Positions 34,435 to 43,823 of a DNA stretch of 64,000 nucleotides are shown in pieces. Positions within the stretch are counted from its first letter, which is position 1. Each line of letters opens with the position of its first letter. The DNA is from Acinetobacter pullicarnis (GTDB taxonomy: Bacteria > Pseudomonadota > Gammaproteobacteria > Pseudomonadales > Moraxellaceae). The stretch lies in contig NZ_VCMZ01000001.1 of NCBI RefSeq assembly GCF_006352475.1, positions 1,116,001 to 1,180,000 on the forward strand, read 5' to 3'. A model generated the notes under the pieces. It was given only the letters and a program-made list of their open reading frames with translations, searched no databases and had not been told where the DNA came from. The translations under genes were made by a program, and so were the position numbers.

Positions 34435-36549
34435 TTAAGATCTGAGTTTTTGCAGCTGAATATCATTCATCGCGATACCGCCTTTTTCTTTCGGATAAAT
34501 AAATTTCAATTCTTTTAAATATTCAGTTTTGATTCCTTTAAAGGCTTTGAGTGGAATGCTGATCATATTTAAGGCTTCTGCAGTCTTGCCTTGGTATTGC
34601 TCATCTTCTGCTTGGATTTTAAGAGGCATGCCATTTTGTTTTTTACGTGGAATGGTATACAGCGCATCGCTGAAATCACTGGCAGTGACTCGTGCTGTCT
34701 TGCCTTCAAGATCGGTTAATTCGACATAGATTTCTTGGCCAATATCGAGTGGTAAGGCAACCCGGAAACTGAGGCTGTCATAACCTTGGGTTGAAAGCTG
34801 ATTTAGATTTAACTGATAACTTGAATTGGCTTGTGACCAATGTAAATGCAGTTGATCTGCAAATGAAACTAAGCCACCATTTTTAGTCTGCGCATTGGTT
34901 TTATAATAAAAAGGAACGGTATTACTTGAACATTTAGATAATCTAAATGTATCTTTAAAGCCTAAAAATGACCGACATGTAATAATGCCATTTGGATCGA
35001 AACCTTCAAATCGATTGATTCCACCGAGTAAATTAATAGCGGCCGCATTACTTTCTTCAAAGCGTTGAATGATTTTACTGCTTTGTTTTTGTACAGTGAG
35101 TAGGGCTCTTTCATCACAACCTGTATCACCATTTGCACAAACCGAGTTTGGTAGTTGCCCTACCGCATTCCAATAGGCCTTGAATTGTTGTTCATCTCCA
35201 ACATGAAAGCGCAGAAAACTATTGATGATAAATCGTCCCATGTTGCGTTGTTCATCTTCAGTTTGGCGATTTGTTTGAGGACGAGAGGCAGCACAATAAC
35301 TTTTGTTTGGCAGTGTGCTTTCCAAAGGATAATCATCATTATTCCATACCGTATTATAAAAATTGTGATTCGCACCACGCACCAGTATTTGATATTTAGG
35401 GGCGCTGTCGTGTTGTAAGGAAAAACGGTTGTTATCAAAAGTCATCGCAGCCTGCAAGTTATTTACATCGCCATCACAACTTGGTAATAAGTGTGCAGTG
35501 GGTACATTACTCATTCCTTTAATTTGTTCAGCATCTGTGGAGCCGACGGTTATTGCTGCTTTAAAATTATAAGGTTTGATCGAATCTGTGGTTTGAGCAA
35601 AGTTAATATTATCCTGATTAAGTGCGGTTACTAACGCATCATTTTCTTCAAGTTTTGCCGCAGTGATGAGTGCTGGAAATTGTTTGAAATTTTCTGGGTG
35701 CGCTAAAATTGCCTTTTTCAAAATTGAAATATCATTGCCATAACGTGTGGTATTAAATTTGATGGCGAGATCAACGCCCTGACCACCGCGTGAATGCCCC
35801 ATTAAACCAATGCGGTTAAAATCCAATTTTCCTTTTAAAGCCGTGAGTGCGCCTGCTCCGCCAAACTCATCCAGTTGCGCTAATTTATCTAAAGTACCAA
35901 GCAGCAATTGTGCGCGGCTTTGAGATGAACCCTCACCAGAAATAATCACTCGGCCAGAAGGAACCGTGGTTGTCATCCCATTAATCTCATTGGCATCGAT
36001 GGAGAGCACAACGTAGCCTTGTTCTGCAAGGTTGGTGGCTAAATAATCATAGCCCTTATAGTTTGAAACCGCTGGGTCGTGCTGACCATGTAATAATAAA
36101 ATAACTGGAAATTTTTTATGATCATCTTTGCTGGTGATTTCTGGGTATCGGACCCAGCCATGCATCTCAATAATATTCACAGCTGAAATATTTGTTTGTT
36201 CTGGTTGCCCAGTACTTCTAAAGTTTGGCTTACCATTGACGACCAATTTACCAAAATTATATTCATACGCTGGTGAGTACTTATAGCGAGGTGATTCAGT
36301 GACGTCCGGTGCTTGAGAAATAAAGCGCTGATCTTCACCGAATAATGCTGGATTGGATGCGGGGGTGGCGATTTGCACGGGTTCAAGTACTTTGCTCTTT
36401 GCAGTGGTTGCGATATCAGCTTTTGCAATTTGCGCACTGCCTTGGACTGGGCCTTTATAACTGTTTTTTTCAGTATTACAACCGCCTAATACTGCACAAC
36501 TTAATATGGATAAGGTGAAAAGCTTTATATTTCTATGACAGGACAACAT
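34435..36549 (-). CDS. Secreted alpha/beta-hydrolase lipoprotein, paralog A
   Basis: The 704-residue protein has a type II signal peptide with lipobox LGGC (Cys24). An alpha/beta-hydrolase domain follows, with the oxyanion segment PVILLLHGQHDP, nucleophile Ser253 in GHSRGGQG, Asp359 in PSCDGDV and His395 in RGANHNFY as likely triad. The last 130 residues look like a jelly-roll, carbohydrate-binding-type domain (SLSFRVALPLDIGQEIYVELTDLEGK, then IPLKAFKGI and NDIQLQKL). It should be an esterase-like enzyme anchored at the envelope. No substrate can be named. It is one of four tandem paralogs, each followed by its own terminator or intergenic gap. Confidence 0.8.
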   Translation of the reverse strand: MLSCHRNIKLFTLSILSCAVLGGCNTEKNSYKGPVQGSAQIAKADIATTAKSKVLEPVQIATPASNPALFGEDQRFISQAPDVTESPRYKYSPAYEYNFGKLVVNGKPNFRSTGQPEQTNISAVNIIEMHGWVRYPEITSKDDHKKFPVILLLHGQHDPAVSNYKGYDYLATNLAEQGYVVLSIDANEINGMTTTVPSGRVIISGEGSSQSRAQLLLGTLDKLAQLDEFGGAGALTALKGKLDFNRIGLMGHSRGGQGVDLAIKFNTTRYGNDISILKKAILAHPENFKQFPALITAAKLEENDALVTALNQDNINFAQTTDSIKPYNFKAAITVGSTDAEQIKGMSNVPTAHLLPSCDGDVNNLQAAMTFDNNRFSLQHDSAPKYQILVRGANHNFYNTVWNNDDYPLESTLPNKSYCAASRPQTNRQTEDEQRNMGRFIINSFLRFHVGDEQQFKAYWNAVGQLPNSVCANGDTGCDERALLTVQKQSSKIIQRFEESNAAAINLLGGINRFEGFDPNGIITCRSFLGFKDTFRLSKCSSNTVPFYYKTNAQTKNGGLVSFADQLHLHWSQANSSYQLNLNQLSTQGYDSLSFRVALPLDIGQEIYVELTDLEGKTARVTASDFSDALYTIPRKKQNGMPLKIQAEDEQYQGKTAEALNMISIPLKAFKGIKTEYLKELKFIYPKEKGGIAMNDIQLQKLRS

Positions 36550-36697
36550 TATAAATAGATTCCTTTACGAATTTATATTGATTGAAAGCCTATTTGAATA
36601 AGCAAATTAAATGCCAGTAAATATTATAAAAATAGAGATGTAATTTTAATTAAAAGCATTATGTGAGATTAGTAATTAAGGTTGTTTGCTTATCATT

Positions 36698-36741
36698 AAA
36701 ATAAAATGGTGACCATGAAGATCACCATATTTTATTTTAAG
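36698..36741 (-). terminator. Terminator after hydrolase paralog B
   Basis: AAAATAAAATGGTGA and its complement after ATGGTCTTC-type loop sequence form a long A-T-rich stem with one bulged base. Similar hairpins follow the truncated copy and paralog D. Confidence 0.65.
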
Positions 36742-36760
36742 AAAAAATCTACAGTTAAAT

Positions 36761-38860
36761 TTAAGATCTTAGTTTTTGCAGCTGAATATCATTCATTGCA
36801 ATGCTGCCTTTTTCTTTCGGAAAAATAAACTTCAATTCTTTTAAATAATTCGTTTTAATACCTTTAAAGGCTTTGAGTGGAATACTGATCATATTTAATG
36901 CTTCAGCAGGTCTTCCTTTGTACTGTTCATCTTCAGCTACGACTTGAAGTGGCATACCATTTTGTTTTTTACGTGGCACCATATATAAGGCATCACTAAA
37001 ATCGCTGGCATTCACTCGCGCTGTTTTACCTTCAAGATCTTTTAGCTCTACGATAATTTCTTGCCCAATCTCTTTGGGAATGGCGACACGGAAAGTTAAA
37101 CTATCAAAATCTTGGGTTGCCAGTTGAGTTAGATCGAGTTGATAACTTGGATTCGGCTGTGCCCAAAATAAATGCAGTTGATCCGGGAAAGAAACCAATC
37201 CGCCATTGTCTGCATACGGTGGGGTGAGTGGGGTGTAAAATGGAATGACATTGCTTGAACATTTAGAACGTTTATCCGCATCTTTAAGGCCCAAATAAGA
37301 CTTACACGCAATCATGCCGTCCGGATTAAAACCTGTAAAGCGATTCAATCCACCTAATAAGTTCACTGACATGGCATTATTGGATTCAAAGCGCTGAATG
37401 AGTTTGTTTGATTGTTTCTGCACAGTCAGTATGGCTCTCTCATCACAGCTACTTTCACCTTTTGCACAAGCAGTGCTTGGTAATTGAGCCGTTGCATTCC
37501 AATAGGCTTTAAATTGTTGTTCATCTCCGACATGATAACGCAGGAAACTATTGATGAGAAAACGGCCCATATCACGCTGCTCACTTTCCGTTTGGCGAAT
37601 CGTATTTGAACGATGGGCATTACAATAAATGGGCTTATCTTGGTCCGCTTCGCGCACACGGAAGTCATCGTTGGTCCATACCGTGTTATAGAAATTATGA
37701 TTGGCACCACGCACCAATATTTGATATTTGGGCGCACTGTCGTGTTGTAGTGAGAAACGGTTATTATCGAAGGTTATTGCAGACTGTAAGTCAGACATAT
37801 CGCCATCACAACTTGGGAGTAGCGTTGCAGTCGGTACATTGGTAATGCCTTTAATGCGTTCAACATCCGTTGCTCCGAGAGTAATTGCCGCTTTAAAGTT
37901 ATAAGGTTTGATCGAATCTGTGGTTTTTGCAAAGTTAATATTATTATCCCGCGTAAGCGTTAATAAGGCATCATCTGTTTCAAGTTTGGCTGCTGCGACG
38001 AACTCAGGGTATTTAGTAAACTGCTCAGGATAGGCAACCATAGCCTTTTTTAAAATCGAAATATCATTACCATAACGGGTGGTATTAAATTTAATCGCGA
38101 GATTAACCCCTTGGCCACCACGTGAATGCCCCATCAAGCCAATACGACTAAAATCCAGTTTGCCTTTTAAGGCGGTGAGAGCACCTGCACCACCAAACTC
38201 ATCCAATTGTGCCAATTTATCTAGTGTGCCAAGTACCAGTTGTGCACGGGTTTGTGATGAGGCATCGCCCATCAAAGATTCAGAATTATTAATTTCATTG
38301 GCATCAATAGATAATACTACATAGCCTTGTTCTGCAAGGTTGGTGGCTAAATAATCATAGCCTTGATAACTTGGGTCTGGACCAATGTGATTGCCATGTA
38401 AAAAGACAATAATCGGGAATTTTTTATTTATATTGCTGGGGTCTGTTTTCGGGTATCTGATCCAACCTTGTATTGGAACGATACTGACACGGGATAAATC
38501 AGTTTGCTCAGGTTGCCCAGGGTTTTGATAATCGAGTTTTCCACTGACGACTAAATGACCAAACTCATAATCAATTGCAGGTGAGTATTTATATAGAGGT
38601 GCTTCGGTGACGTCAGGTGATTGGGAAACAAAGCGTTGCTCCTCACCAAATTGAGTCGGATTGGATGCAAGGGTAGAGGCTTGGACTGGTTTAAGTGCTT
38701 TGTTCTTTGAAGTGTTTATCGTATCTGCAGTTTTTGCAACCTGTGCACTGCCTTGAACAGGGCCTTTATAGCTGTCTTTTTCAGTATTACAACCGAGTAA
38801 TACTGCACAGCTTAATATTGATAAGGTGAAAAGCTTTATATTTTTATGACACGACAACAT
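36761..38860 (-). CDS. Secreted alpha/beta-hydrolase lipoprotein, paralog B
   Basis: This 699-residue protein is a close paralog of A, with the same lipobox Cys24 (LLGC), the oxyanion segment IIVFLHGNHIGPD, nucleophile GHSRGGQG, the PSCDGDM Asp and RGANHNFY His, and the same C-terminal jelly-roll region. It differs from A mainly in the mature N-terminal linker, in a shorter loop after DANEIN (NSESLMGDASSQ) and in the region before the C-terminal domain. It therefore appears catalytically intact. It lies upstream of A on the same strand with a 211-base gap and its own terminator, so each paralog may be transcribed separately. Confidence 0.8.
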   Translation of the reverse strand: MLSCHKNIKLFTLSILSCAVLLGCNTEKDSYKGPVQGSAQVAKTADTINTSKNKALKPVQASTLASNPTQFGEEQRFVSQSPDVTEAPLYKYSPAIDYEFGHLVVSGKLDYQNPGQPEQTDLSRVSIVPIQGWIRYPKTDPSNINKKFPIIVFLHGNHIGPDPSYQGYDYLATNLAEQGYVVLSIDANEINNSESLMGDASSQTRAQLVLGTLDKLAQLDEFGGAGALTALKGKLDFSRIGLMGHSRGGQGVNLAIKFNTTRYGNDISILKKAMVAYPEQFTKYPEFVAAAKLETDDALLTLTRDNNINFAKTTDSIKPYNFKAAITLGATDVERIKGITNVPTATLLPSCDGDMSDLQSAITFDNNRFSLQHDSAPKYQILVRGANHNFYNTVWTNDDFRVREADQDKPIYCNAHRSNTIRQTESEQRDMGRFLINSFLRYHVGDEQQFKAYWNATAQLPSTACAKGESSCDERAILTVQKQSNKLIQRFESNNAMSVNLLGGLNRFTGFNPDGMIACKSYLGLKDADKRSKCSSNVIPFYTPLTPPYADNGGLVSFPDQLHLFWAQPNPSYQLDLTQLATQDFDSLTFRVAIPKEIGQEIIVELKDLEGKTARVNASDFSDALYMVPRKKQNGMPLQVVAEDEQYKGRPAEALNMISIPLKAFKGIKTNYLKELKFIFPKEKGSIAMNDIQLQKLRS

Positions 38861-39003
38861 TATAAATCAACTCCTTTATGATTTTGTATTGAGTAAATAC
38901 TTTTAAAACTAAGCAAATTAAATGCCAGTAAATATTATTAAAGTAGAAGCTTGATTTTGATTTAACTTGTTATTTGTGATTGGGAGATGATTTTATTTTA
39001 CTT

Positions 39004-39053
39004 TTTATTAAAATAAAATGGTGCCAACTAAGGTCACCATTTTTTATTTTAAT
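39004..39053 (-). terminator. Terminator after the truncated hydrolase copy
   Basis: TTAAAATAAAATGGTG and a CACCATTTTTTATTTTAA arm pair across a short loop. It matches the hairpins after paralogs B and D. Confidence 0.6.
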
Positions 39054-39079
39054 ATATAATCGATATTTAATTTTAAGCT

Positions 39080-39832
39080 TTATGATCTGAGTTTTTGCAG
39101 CTGAATATCATTCATCACGATTCCGCCTTTTTCTTTTGGGAAAATAAATTTAAGCGTTTTTAAATAGCCCGTATTAATGCCTTTAAAGGCTTTGAGTGGA
39201 ATACTCACCATATTTAATGCTTCAGAAGTTGTCGCGCTGTATTTCTCATCTTCAGGCAGAACTTGCAGAGGGATTCCATTTTGTTTTTTACGTGGGATGA
39301 TAAATAGGGCATCGGTAAAATCACTGGCAGTGACTCGTGCCGTTTTACCTTCTAGGTCAGTCAGTTCGACATAGATCTCTTGACCAATATCCAGTGGTAA
39401 TGCCACACGGAAAGTGAGGCTGTCATGTTGTAATAAAAAACGGTTGTTATCAAAGGTCATTGCAGCATGTAAGTCTTCGATATCGCCATCACAGCTGGGT
39501 AATAACGTTGCAGTTGGCACATTGGTAATTCTTTTAATTTCCTCATAATCAGTAGAACCGAGCGTGACTGCTGCTTTAAAATTGTAGGGTTGAACTGAAT
39601 CAGTGGTTTTTGCAAAGTTAATATTTTTTTCATGCAGGAGCGTAATGAATGCATCCTCTTTTTTAAGGTTGGCGAGTTCTATTAATTCGGGGTATTTAGA
39701 AAAGTGTGTTGGATTAGCGAGAATAGCCTGTTTTAGAATCGTAATATCATTTCCGAAATGTGCCGTATTAAAATAAAATGGCGACCATAAAGTCACCATT
39801 TTTTTATTATTAATAAATAATCTATATTTCAA
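39080..39832 (-). pseudogene. Truncated hydrolase paralog C with two deletions
   Basis: The remaining 250-codon frame lacks the signal peptide, the lipobox, the GHSRGG nucleophile and the catalytic His region. It begins with about 20 residues read from the terminator of paralog D (MKYRLFINNKKMVTLWSPFY), then enters hydrolase sequence at FNTAHFGND. It jumps from NNRFLLQHDS straight to LTFRVALPLD, losing about 200 internal residues in frame. The CDGD Asp and the complete jelly-roll C-terminus remain. It cannot be an active hydrolase and has no export signal. Confidence 0.8.
39764..39810 (-). terminator. Terminator after paralog D, fused to the truncated copy
   Basis: TTAAAATAAAATGGCGAC and its partner GTCACCATTTTTTTATTA form the array-type hairpin. 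The left part now runs directly into the coding sequence of the truncated copy. Confidence 0.55.
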
Positions 39833-39840
39833 CTTAAGCT

Positions 39841-41967
39841 TTATGATCTGAGTTTTTGCAGCTGAATATCATTCATCACGATACCGCCTTTTTCTTTGGG
39901 ATAAATAAACTTCAGTTGTTTTAAATAATCCGTTTTAATCCCTTTAAAGGCTTTGAGTGGAATACTCACCATATTTAAGGCTTCGGCAGTTTTCCCTTGA
40001 TATTGCTCATCTTCGGCCAACGTTTTTAAGGGTAGACCATTTTGTTTTTTACGTGGAATGGTATACAGCGCATCGGTGAAATCACTGGCAGTAACTCGTG
40101 CCGTTTTACCTTCTAGGTCAGTCAGCTCGACATATATTTCTTGACCAACATCAATAGGTAATGCCACACGGAAAGTGAGGCTGTCATAACCTTGAGTCGT
40201 GAGTTGAGCGAGATCGAGTTGGTAGCTGGCATTGGTTTGCGACCAAGATAAATGCAGTTGGTCTGCGAAAGAAACCAAGCCACCTTTTTTAGTGAGATCT
40301 TCCGTTTTACTATAAAAAGGGACGGTGCTACTTGAACATTTAGAGGCCCGATTCGCATCTTTAAAACCAAGGAAGGATTTACACGTAATAATGCCATTGA
40401 GATTAAAGCCTGCAAAATGATTCAGTCCACCGAGTAAATTTACAGTGCTGGCATTGCTGCTTTCAAAGCGTTGAATGAGTTTACTGTCTGTTTTTTGCAG
40501 CGTTAGTAAGGCACGTTCATCACAACTGTCATCGCCATTTGCACAGCTAGAGCTTGGTAATTGACCCACCCCATTCCAATAGGCTTTGAATTGTTGCTCA
40601 TCTCCAACATAAAAACGCAAGAAACTATTAATTAGGAAGCGTCCCATATTGCGTTGTTCATCTTCAGTTTGGCGGATGGACTGTGTACGCGCAGCCGAAC
40701 AATAACTTGTATTAGGGACGTCATTTTCAGAAAGAGGATAATCATCATCATGCCAAACTGTATTGTAAAAATTATGATTGGCACCACGAACAACAATTTG
40801 ATATTTCGGTGCGCTATCGTATTGTGACGAAAAACGATTATTATCAAAACTCATTGAAGCTTGTAAGTCATCTACATCCCCATCACAGCTTGGGAGTAGG
40901 GCTGCTGTTGGGACATTGCTAATTCCTTTAATTTGCTCAAAATCAGTCGCTCCAATGGTCATTGCCGCTTTAAAGTTATAGGGTTTGACTGAGTCCGTGG
41001 TTTTAGCAAAGTTAATATTTTTTGATTGAATAAATTCTAATAGTTTGTCATTTTGCTCTAACTTGGCAAGTTGTTCTAACTCTGGGAATTTGGCAAATTG
41101 TTTTGGATAAGCCAGAATGGCTTTTTTCAGAATCGTAATATCATTTCCGAAACGTGTGGTATTAAATTTAATGGCAAGATTAACCCCTTGACCACCGCGT
41201 GAATGGCCCATTAAACCAATGCGATTAAAATCGAGTTTGCCTTTTAATTCTGTTAATGCACCGGCACCACCAAACTCATCGAGTTGCGCCAATTTATCTA
41301 AGGTTCCCAGTACAAGCTGTGCACGACTTTGGGAAGACTGATCGCCAGAATCACCGCCATTAAATAAGCCATTTGATCGCTTAATTATGCTAGGAATTCT
41401 AAGGTTATTAATCTCATTGGCATTAATGGATAAAACCACATAACCTTGTTCTGCTAAATTGGTGGCGAGATAGTCATAGCCTTTATAACTTGAATCTCTA
41501 GGATCATGTTGACCGTGTAATAAGACAATAATCGGGAACTTTTTATTTTCATCTTTTGCTGTAATTCTTGGATACCTTAACCAGCCATTTATTTGGACGA
41601 TATTGACTGCAGAAGCATCTGTTTGCTCAGGTTGTCCTAGATTTGCGTAATCAGGTTTACCATTAACGACCAATTCGCCAAAATTATATTCATAGGCAGG
41701 TGAAGACTTATAGCGCTGGTTTTTAGTAACGTCGATTACTTGAGAAGCAAAGCGCTGATCTTCCCCAAAATGTGTTGAATTTATTTTAGCTGAATTATGC
41801 TGTTTTTGATTTGCATCTGTTTTTGCACTTTCTACATTTTTCGCAATTTTAGTCGTGCCCTGAACTGGACCTTTATAACTGTCTTTTTCTGTATGACAAC
41901 CGAGTAATACTGCACAAGTTAATAGTGATAATGTGAAAGATCCCAGATTTTTATAACTTGAAAGCAT
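39841..41967 (-). CDS. Secreted alpha/beta-hydrolase lipoprotein, paralog D
   Basis: This 708-residue member is the most upstream of the array. It keeps the type II signal peptide (LLGC, Cys24), the oxyanion segment IIVLLHGQHDP, the nucleophile motif GHSRGGQG, PSCDGDV, RGANHNFY and the jelly-roll C-terminus. Compared with A and B it has the longest loop after NANEIN (NLRIPSIIKRSNGLFNGGD before QSSQSRAQ), predicted to lie near the active-site entrance. The N-terminal linker is also distinct. It appears intact, and no other gene lies within 270 bases upstream. Confidence 0.8.
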   Translation of the reverse strand: MLSSYKNLGSFTLSLLTCAVLLGCHTEKDSYKGPVQGTTKIAKNVESAKTDANQKQHNSAKINSTHFGEDQRFASQVIDVTKNQRYKSSPAYEYNFGELVVNGKPDYANLGQPEQTDASAVNIVQINGWLRYPRITAKDENKKFPIIVLLHGQHDPRDSSYKGYDYLATNLAEQGYVVLSINANEINNLRIPSIIKRSNGLFNGGDSGDQSSQSRAQLVLGTLDKLAQLDEFGGAGALTELKGKLDFNRIGLMGHSRGGQGVNLAIKFNTTRFGNDITILKKAILAYPKQFAKFPELEQLAKLEQNDKLLEFIQSKNINFAKTTDSVKPYNFKAAMTIGATDFEQIKGISNVPTAALLPSCDGDVDDLQASMSFDNNRFSSQYDSAPKYQIVVRGANHNFYNTVWHDDDYPLSENDVPNTSYCSAARTQSIRQTEDEQRNMGRFLINSFLRFYVGDEQQFKAYWNGVGQLPSSSCANGDDSCDERALLTLQKTDSKLIQRFESSNASTVNLLGGLNHFAGFNLNGIITCKSFLGFKDANRASKCSSSTVPFYSKTEDLTKKGGLVSFADQLHLSWSQTNASYQLDLAQLTTQGYDSLTFRVALPIDVGQEIYVELTDLEGKTARVTASDFTDALYTIPRKKQNGLPLKTLAEDEQYQGKTAEALNMVSIPLKAFKGIKTDYLKQLKFIYPKEKGGIVMNDIQLQKLRS

Positions 41968-42244
41968 TATAAATCAACTCCTTTATGATTTAATGTTTAA
42001 ATAATTGTTTTGAATAGGCAAGTTGAATGCCAATGTTTTAAAGCGCAATGTTATTTAGGTAAATTATAATCGATTTTATTTTATGGGTAATTTTATTTTT
42101 AATCTGCTGCACAATTTTAAATAACAATGTGGGTTAATAATATGGGTTAAGCGTGCGGTTTAATGATGAGGCTTTGTTTTATTTATGAGGGAAAACAAAT
42201 ATTAAAATATAAGCTGAAACTCATCATACATTAATATTCGCGAT

Positions 42245-42898
42245 TTAAAGATCAAGACTATTTTGCAAAATGCTTTGGGGGCGTGGGCAGTATTCAGCCA
42301 TAAACTCATCTGGCATTGCTTGAAAAAAATCCGCTGCCTCATGAGGTTGGCAGTGTAGCCAATCTCGACGTGAAGCCTCTGGAATCACAATAATCGACCG
42401 TTTTTCATCTTTAGGGTGATGAAATTGTGACATAAAAGGATGCTGGTCGGCATTGATGGTCAGCATGGACATTGAGCGGACTTGTTCGCCATTGAGTATG
42501 CTATTTTCATAAATTGCAGCAATGGTAAAAGGTTGTTGATCTTGACGGGAAATGCGCCAACGTTGCGCTTTTGCATTGATATAGCGTGGCTCATAAATCG
42601 CTTCAACCGGAATCAGCGCAAACTGACCTTTGGCCCAAGCATTTTTAAAGCTGGGCTTTTCATGCACTGTTTCAGTTCTTGCATTGTAGGTTGAGCGACA
42701 AATTTCGATGTCTTTTGCCCACTTAGGGAGCATGCCAAATTTTACCGAACGCCATTCAATTTCGTCTTGGGGAGACTTGGCAAATAACAATGGGCAGTCA
42801 TGACCAGGATAAATGTCATCGGCATAATCAAAGCATGCTGCAAGTAAATTCAGTTGCGGTGAGAGACGTTTAGACATCGGTTTAAAATTGGCACACAT
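42245..42898 (-). CDS. SRAP-family (YedK/HMCES-like) abasic-site protein
   Basis: The 217-residue protein begins Met-Cys, and Cys2 is the residue that in this family forms a thiazolidine crosslink with abasic sites in single-stranded DNA. The NARTETV motif with its Asn, the PVEAIYEP segment with the catalytic Glu, and a His in FHHPKDEKRSIIVI complete the active site. Family members protect abasic sites during replication. The sequence is somewhat divergent (FHHPKDEKR where many have a Met-Pro pair). It is a single gene unrelated to its neighbours. Confidence 0.88.
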   Translation of the reverse strand: MCANFKPMSKRLSPQLNLLAACFDYADDIYPGHDCPLLFAKSPQDEIEWRSVKFGMLPKWAKDIEICRSTYNARTETVHEKPSFKNAWAKGQFALIPVEAIYEPRYINAKAQRWRISRQDQQPFTIAAIYENSILNGEQVRSMSMLTINADQHPFMSQFHHPKDEKRSIIVIPEASRRDWLHCQPHEAADFFQAMPDEFMAEYCPRPQSILQNSLDL

Positions 42899-43062
42899 AC
42901 GAATTCAGGAAGGCAATACAGTTGGATCTATCATCGCAAAATTGTGATGGGATGGGTAGTGATAAGGCAGATCAAGATTTGATTTTGATTGTTTATGTTA
43001 AAAATAATAGCTGTTCGCCTCTAGAATATCGTATCTCAATAATCACCGATGTGACCTGAAAA

Positions 43063-43077
43063 TGACATTTTTGTAAT
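43063..43077 (+). promoter_or_regulatory. Copper box before copR
   Basis: TGACA, five bases, then GTAAT matches the CopR/CusR-type copper box, and the flanking AAAATGACA resembles the Cus left half. The same pattern occurs before copC. Confidence 0.65.
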
Positions 43078-43142
43078 CTACAGCAGATGACATATTTATA
43101 ACGCTATTATGGCGTTAATAAATAGTGTGGGGCTTTTTATAA

Positions 43143-43823
43143 ATGAAAATCTTATTGGTAGAAGATGAACAAAAAACGGGTGATTATTTGAAGCAAGGAC
43201 TGTCCGAAGCTGGTTATATTACCGATTGGGTAACGGATGGGTTAACGGGTAAGCATCAAGCATTTTCCGAAGAATATGATCTAATTATTTTGGATGTCAT
43301 GCTACCGAAACTTAATGGTTGGGAGATCATCCATGAGATTCGTCAAAGTGGCAAAAGCATGCCTATTCTTTTTCTATCTGCGCGTGATCAAATTGAGGAT
43401 CGTGTGAAAGGATTTGACTTAGGCGCAGATGATTATCTCGTTAAACCTTTTGCCTTTGCTGAGTTATTAGCACGGATAAAAAGCTTACTTCGACGTGGCC
43501 AACAAAAAGAAGATAGTAATCTGATAACCATTGCAGATCTTGAACTTGATTTGCGCAAACGTCGTGTGATCCGAGCTGGACAACGTATCGATTTGACCGC
43601 AAAAGAATTTGCGCTGATGGAGTTATTCATGCGTAGGCGCGGAGAGATTCTGCCGAGAACACTTATTGCTTCGCAAATTTGGGATATGAATTTTGATAGC
43701 GATACGAATGTTGTAGAAGTTGCAATTAAGCGTTTAAGAAATAAAGTCGATAATAATTTCACACCTAAATTGATTCAGAACATCCGTGGGATGGGATATG
43801 TTCTTGAGGTCGAAGATGAGTAA
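43143..43823 (+). CDS. copR: Copper-type OmpR-family response regulator
   Basis: The 226-residue regulator has a receiver domain (about 1-115, phosphoacceptor Asp51 in [13 protein letters not shown], acidic pocket EDE, and the Lys in DYLVKPFAF) and a C-terminal OmpR-type winged helix (about 130-222, with [22 protein letters not shown] and [15 protein letters not shown]). It is of the CopR/CusR/IrlR metal-responsive group. Copper is inferred from the adjacent copC and copD genes and the matching copper boxes. The final eight bases overlap the sensor start. Confidence 0.88.
   Translation: MKILLVEDEQKTGDYLKQGLSEAGYITDWVTDGLTGKHQAFSEEYDLIILDVMLPKLNGWEIIHEIRQSGKSMPILFLSARDQIEDRVKGFDLGADDYLVKPFAFAELLARIKSLLRRGQQKEDSNLITIADLELDLRKRRVIRAGQRIDLTAKEFALMELFMRRRGEILPRTLIASQIWDMNFDSDTNVVEVAIKRLRNKVDNNFTPKLIQNIRGMGYVLEVEDE

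Noticed and set aside
34435..41967. The hydrolase array as a mobile or phage cargo region
   Set aside because: No integrase, transposase, direct repeats or clear composition shift is visible; tandem duplication explains it better.
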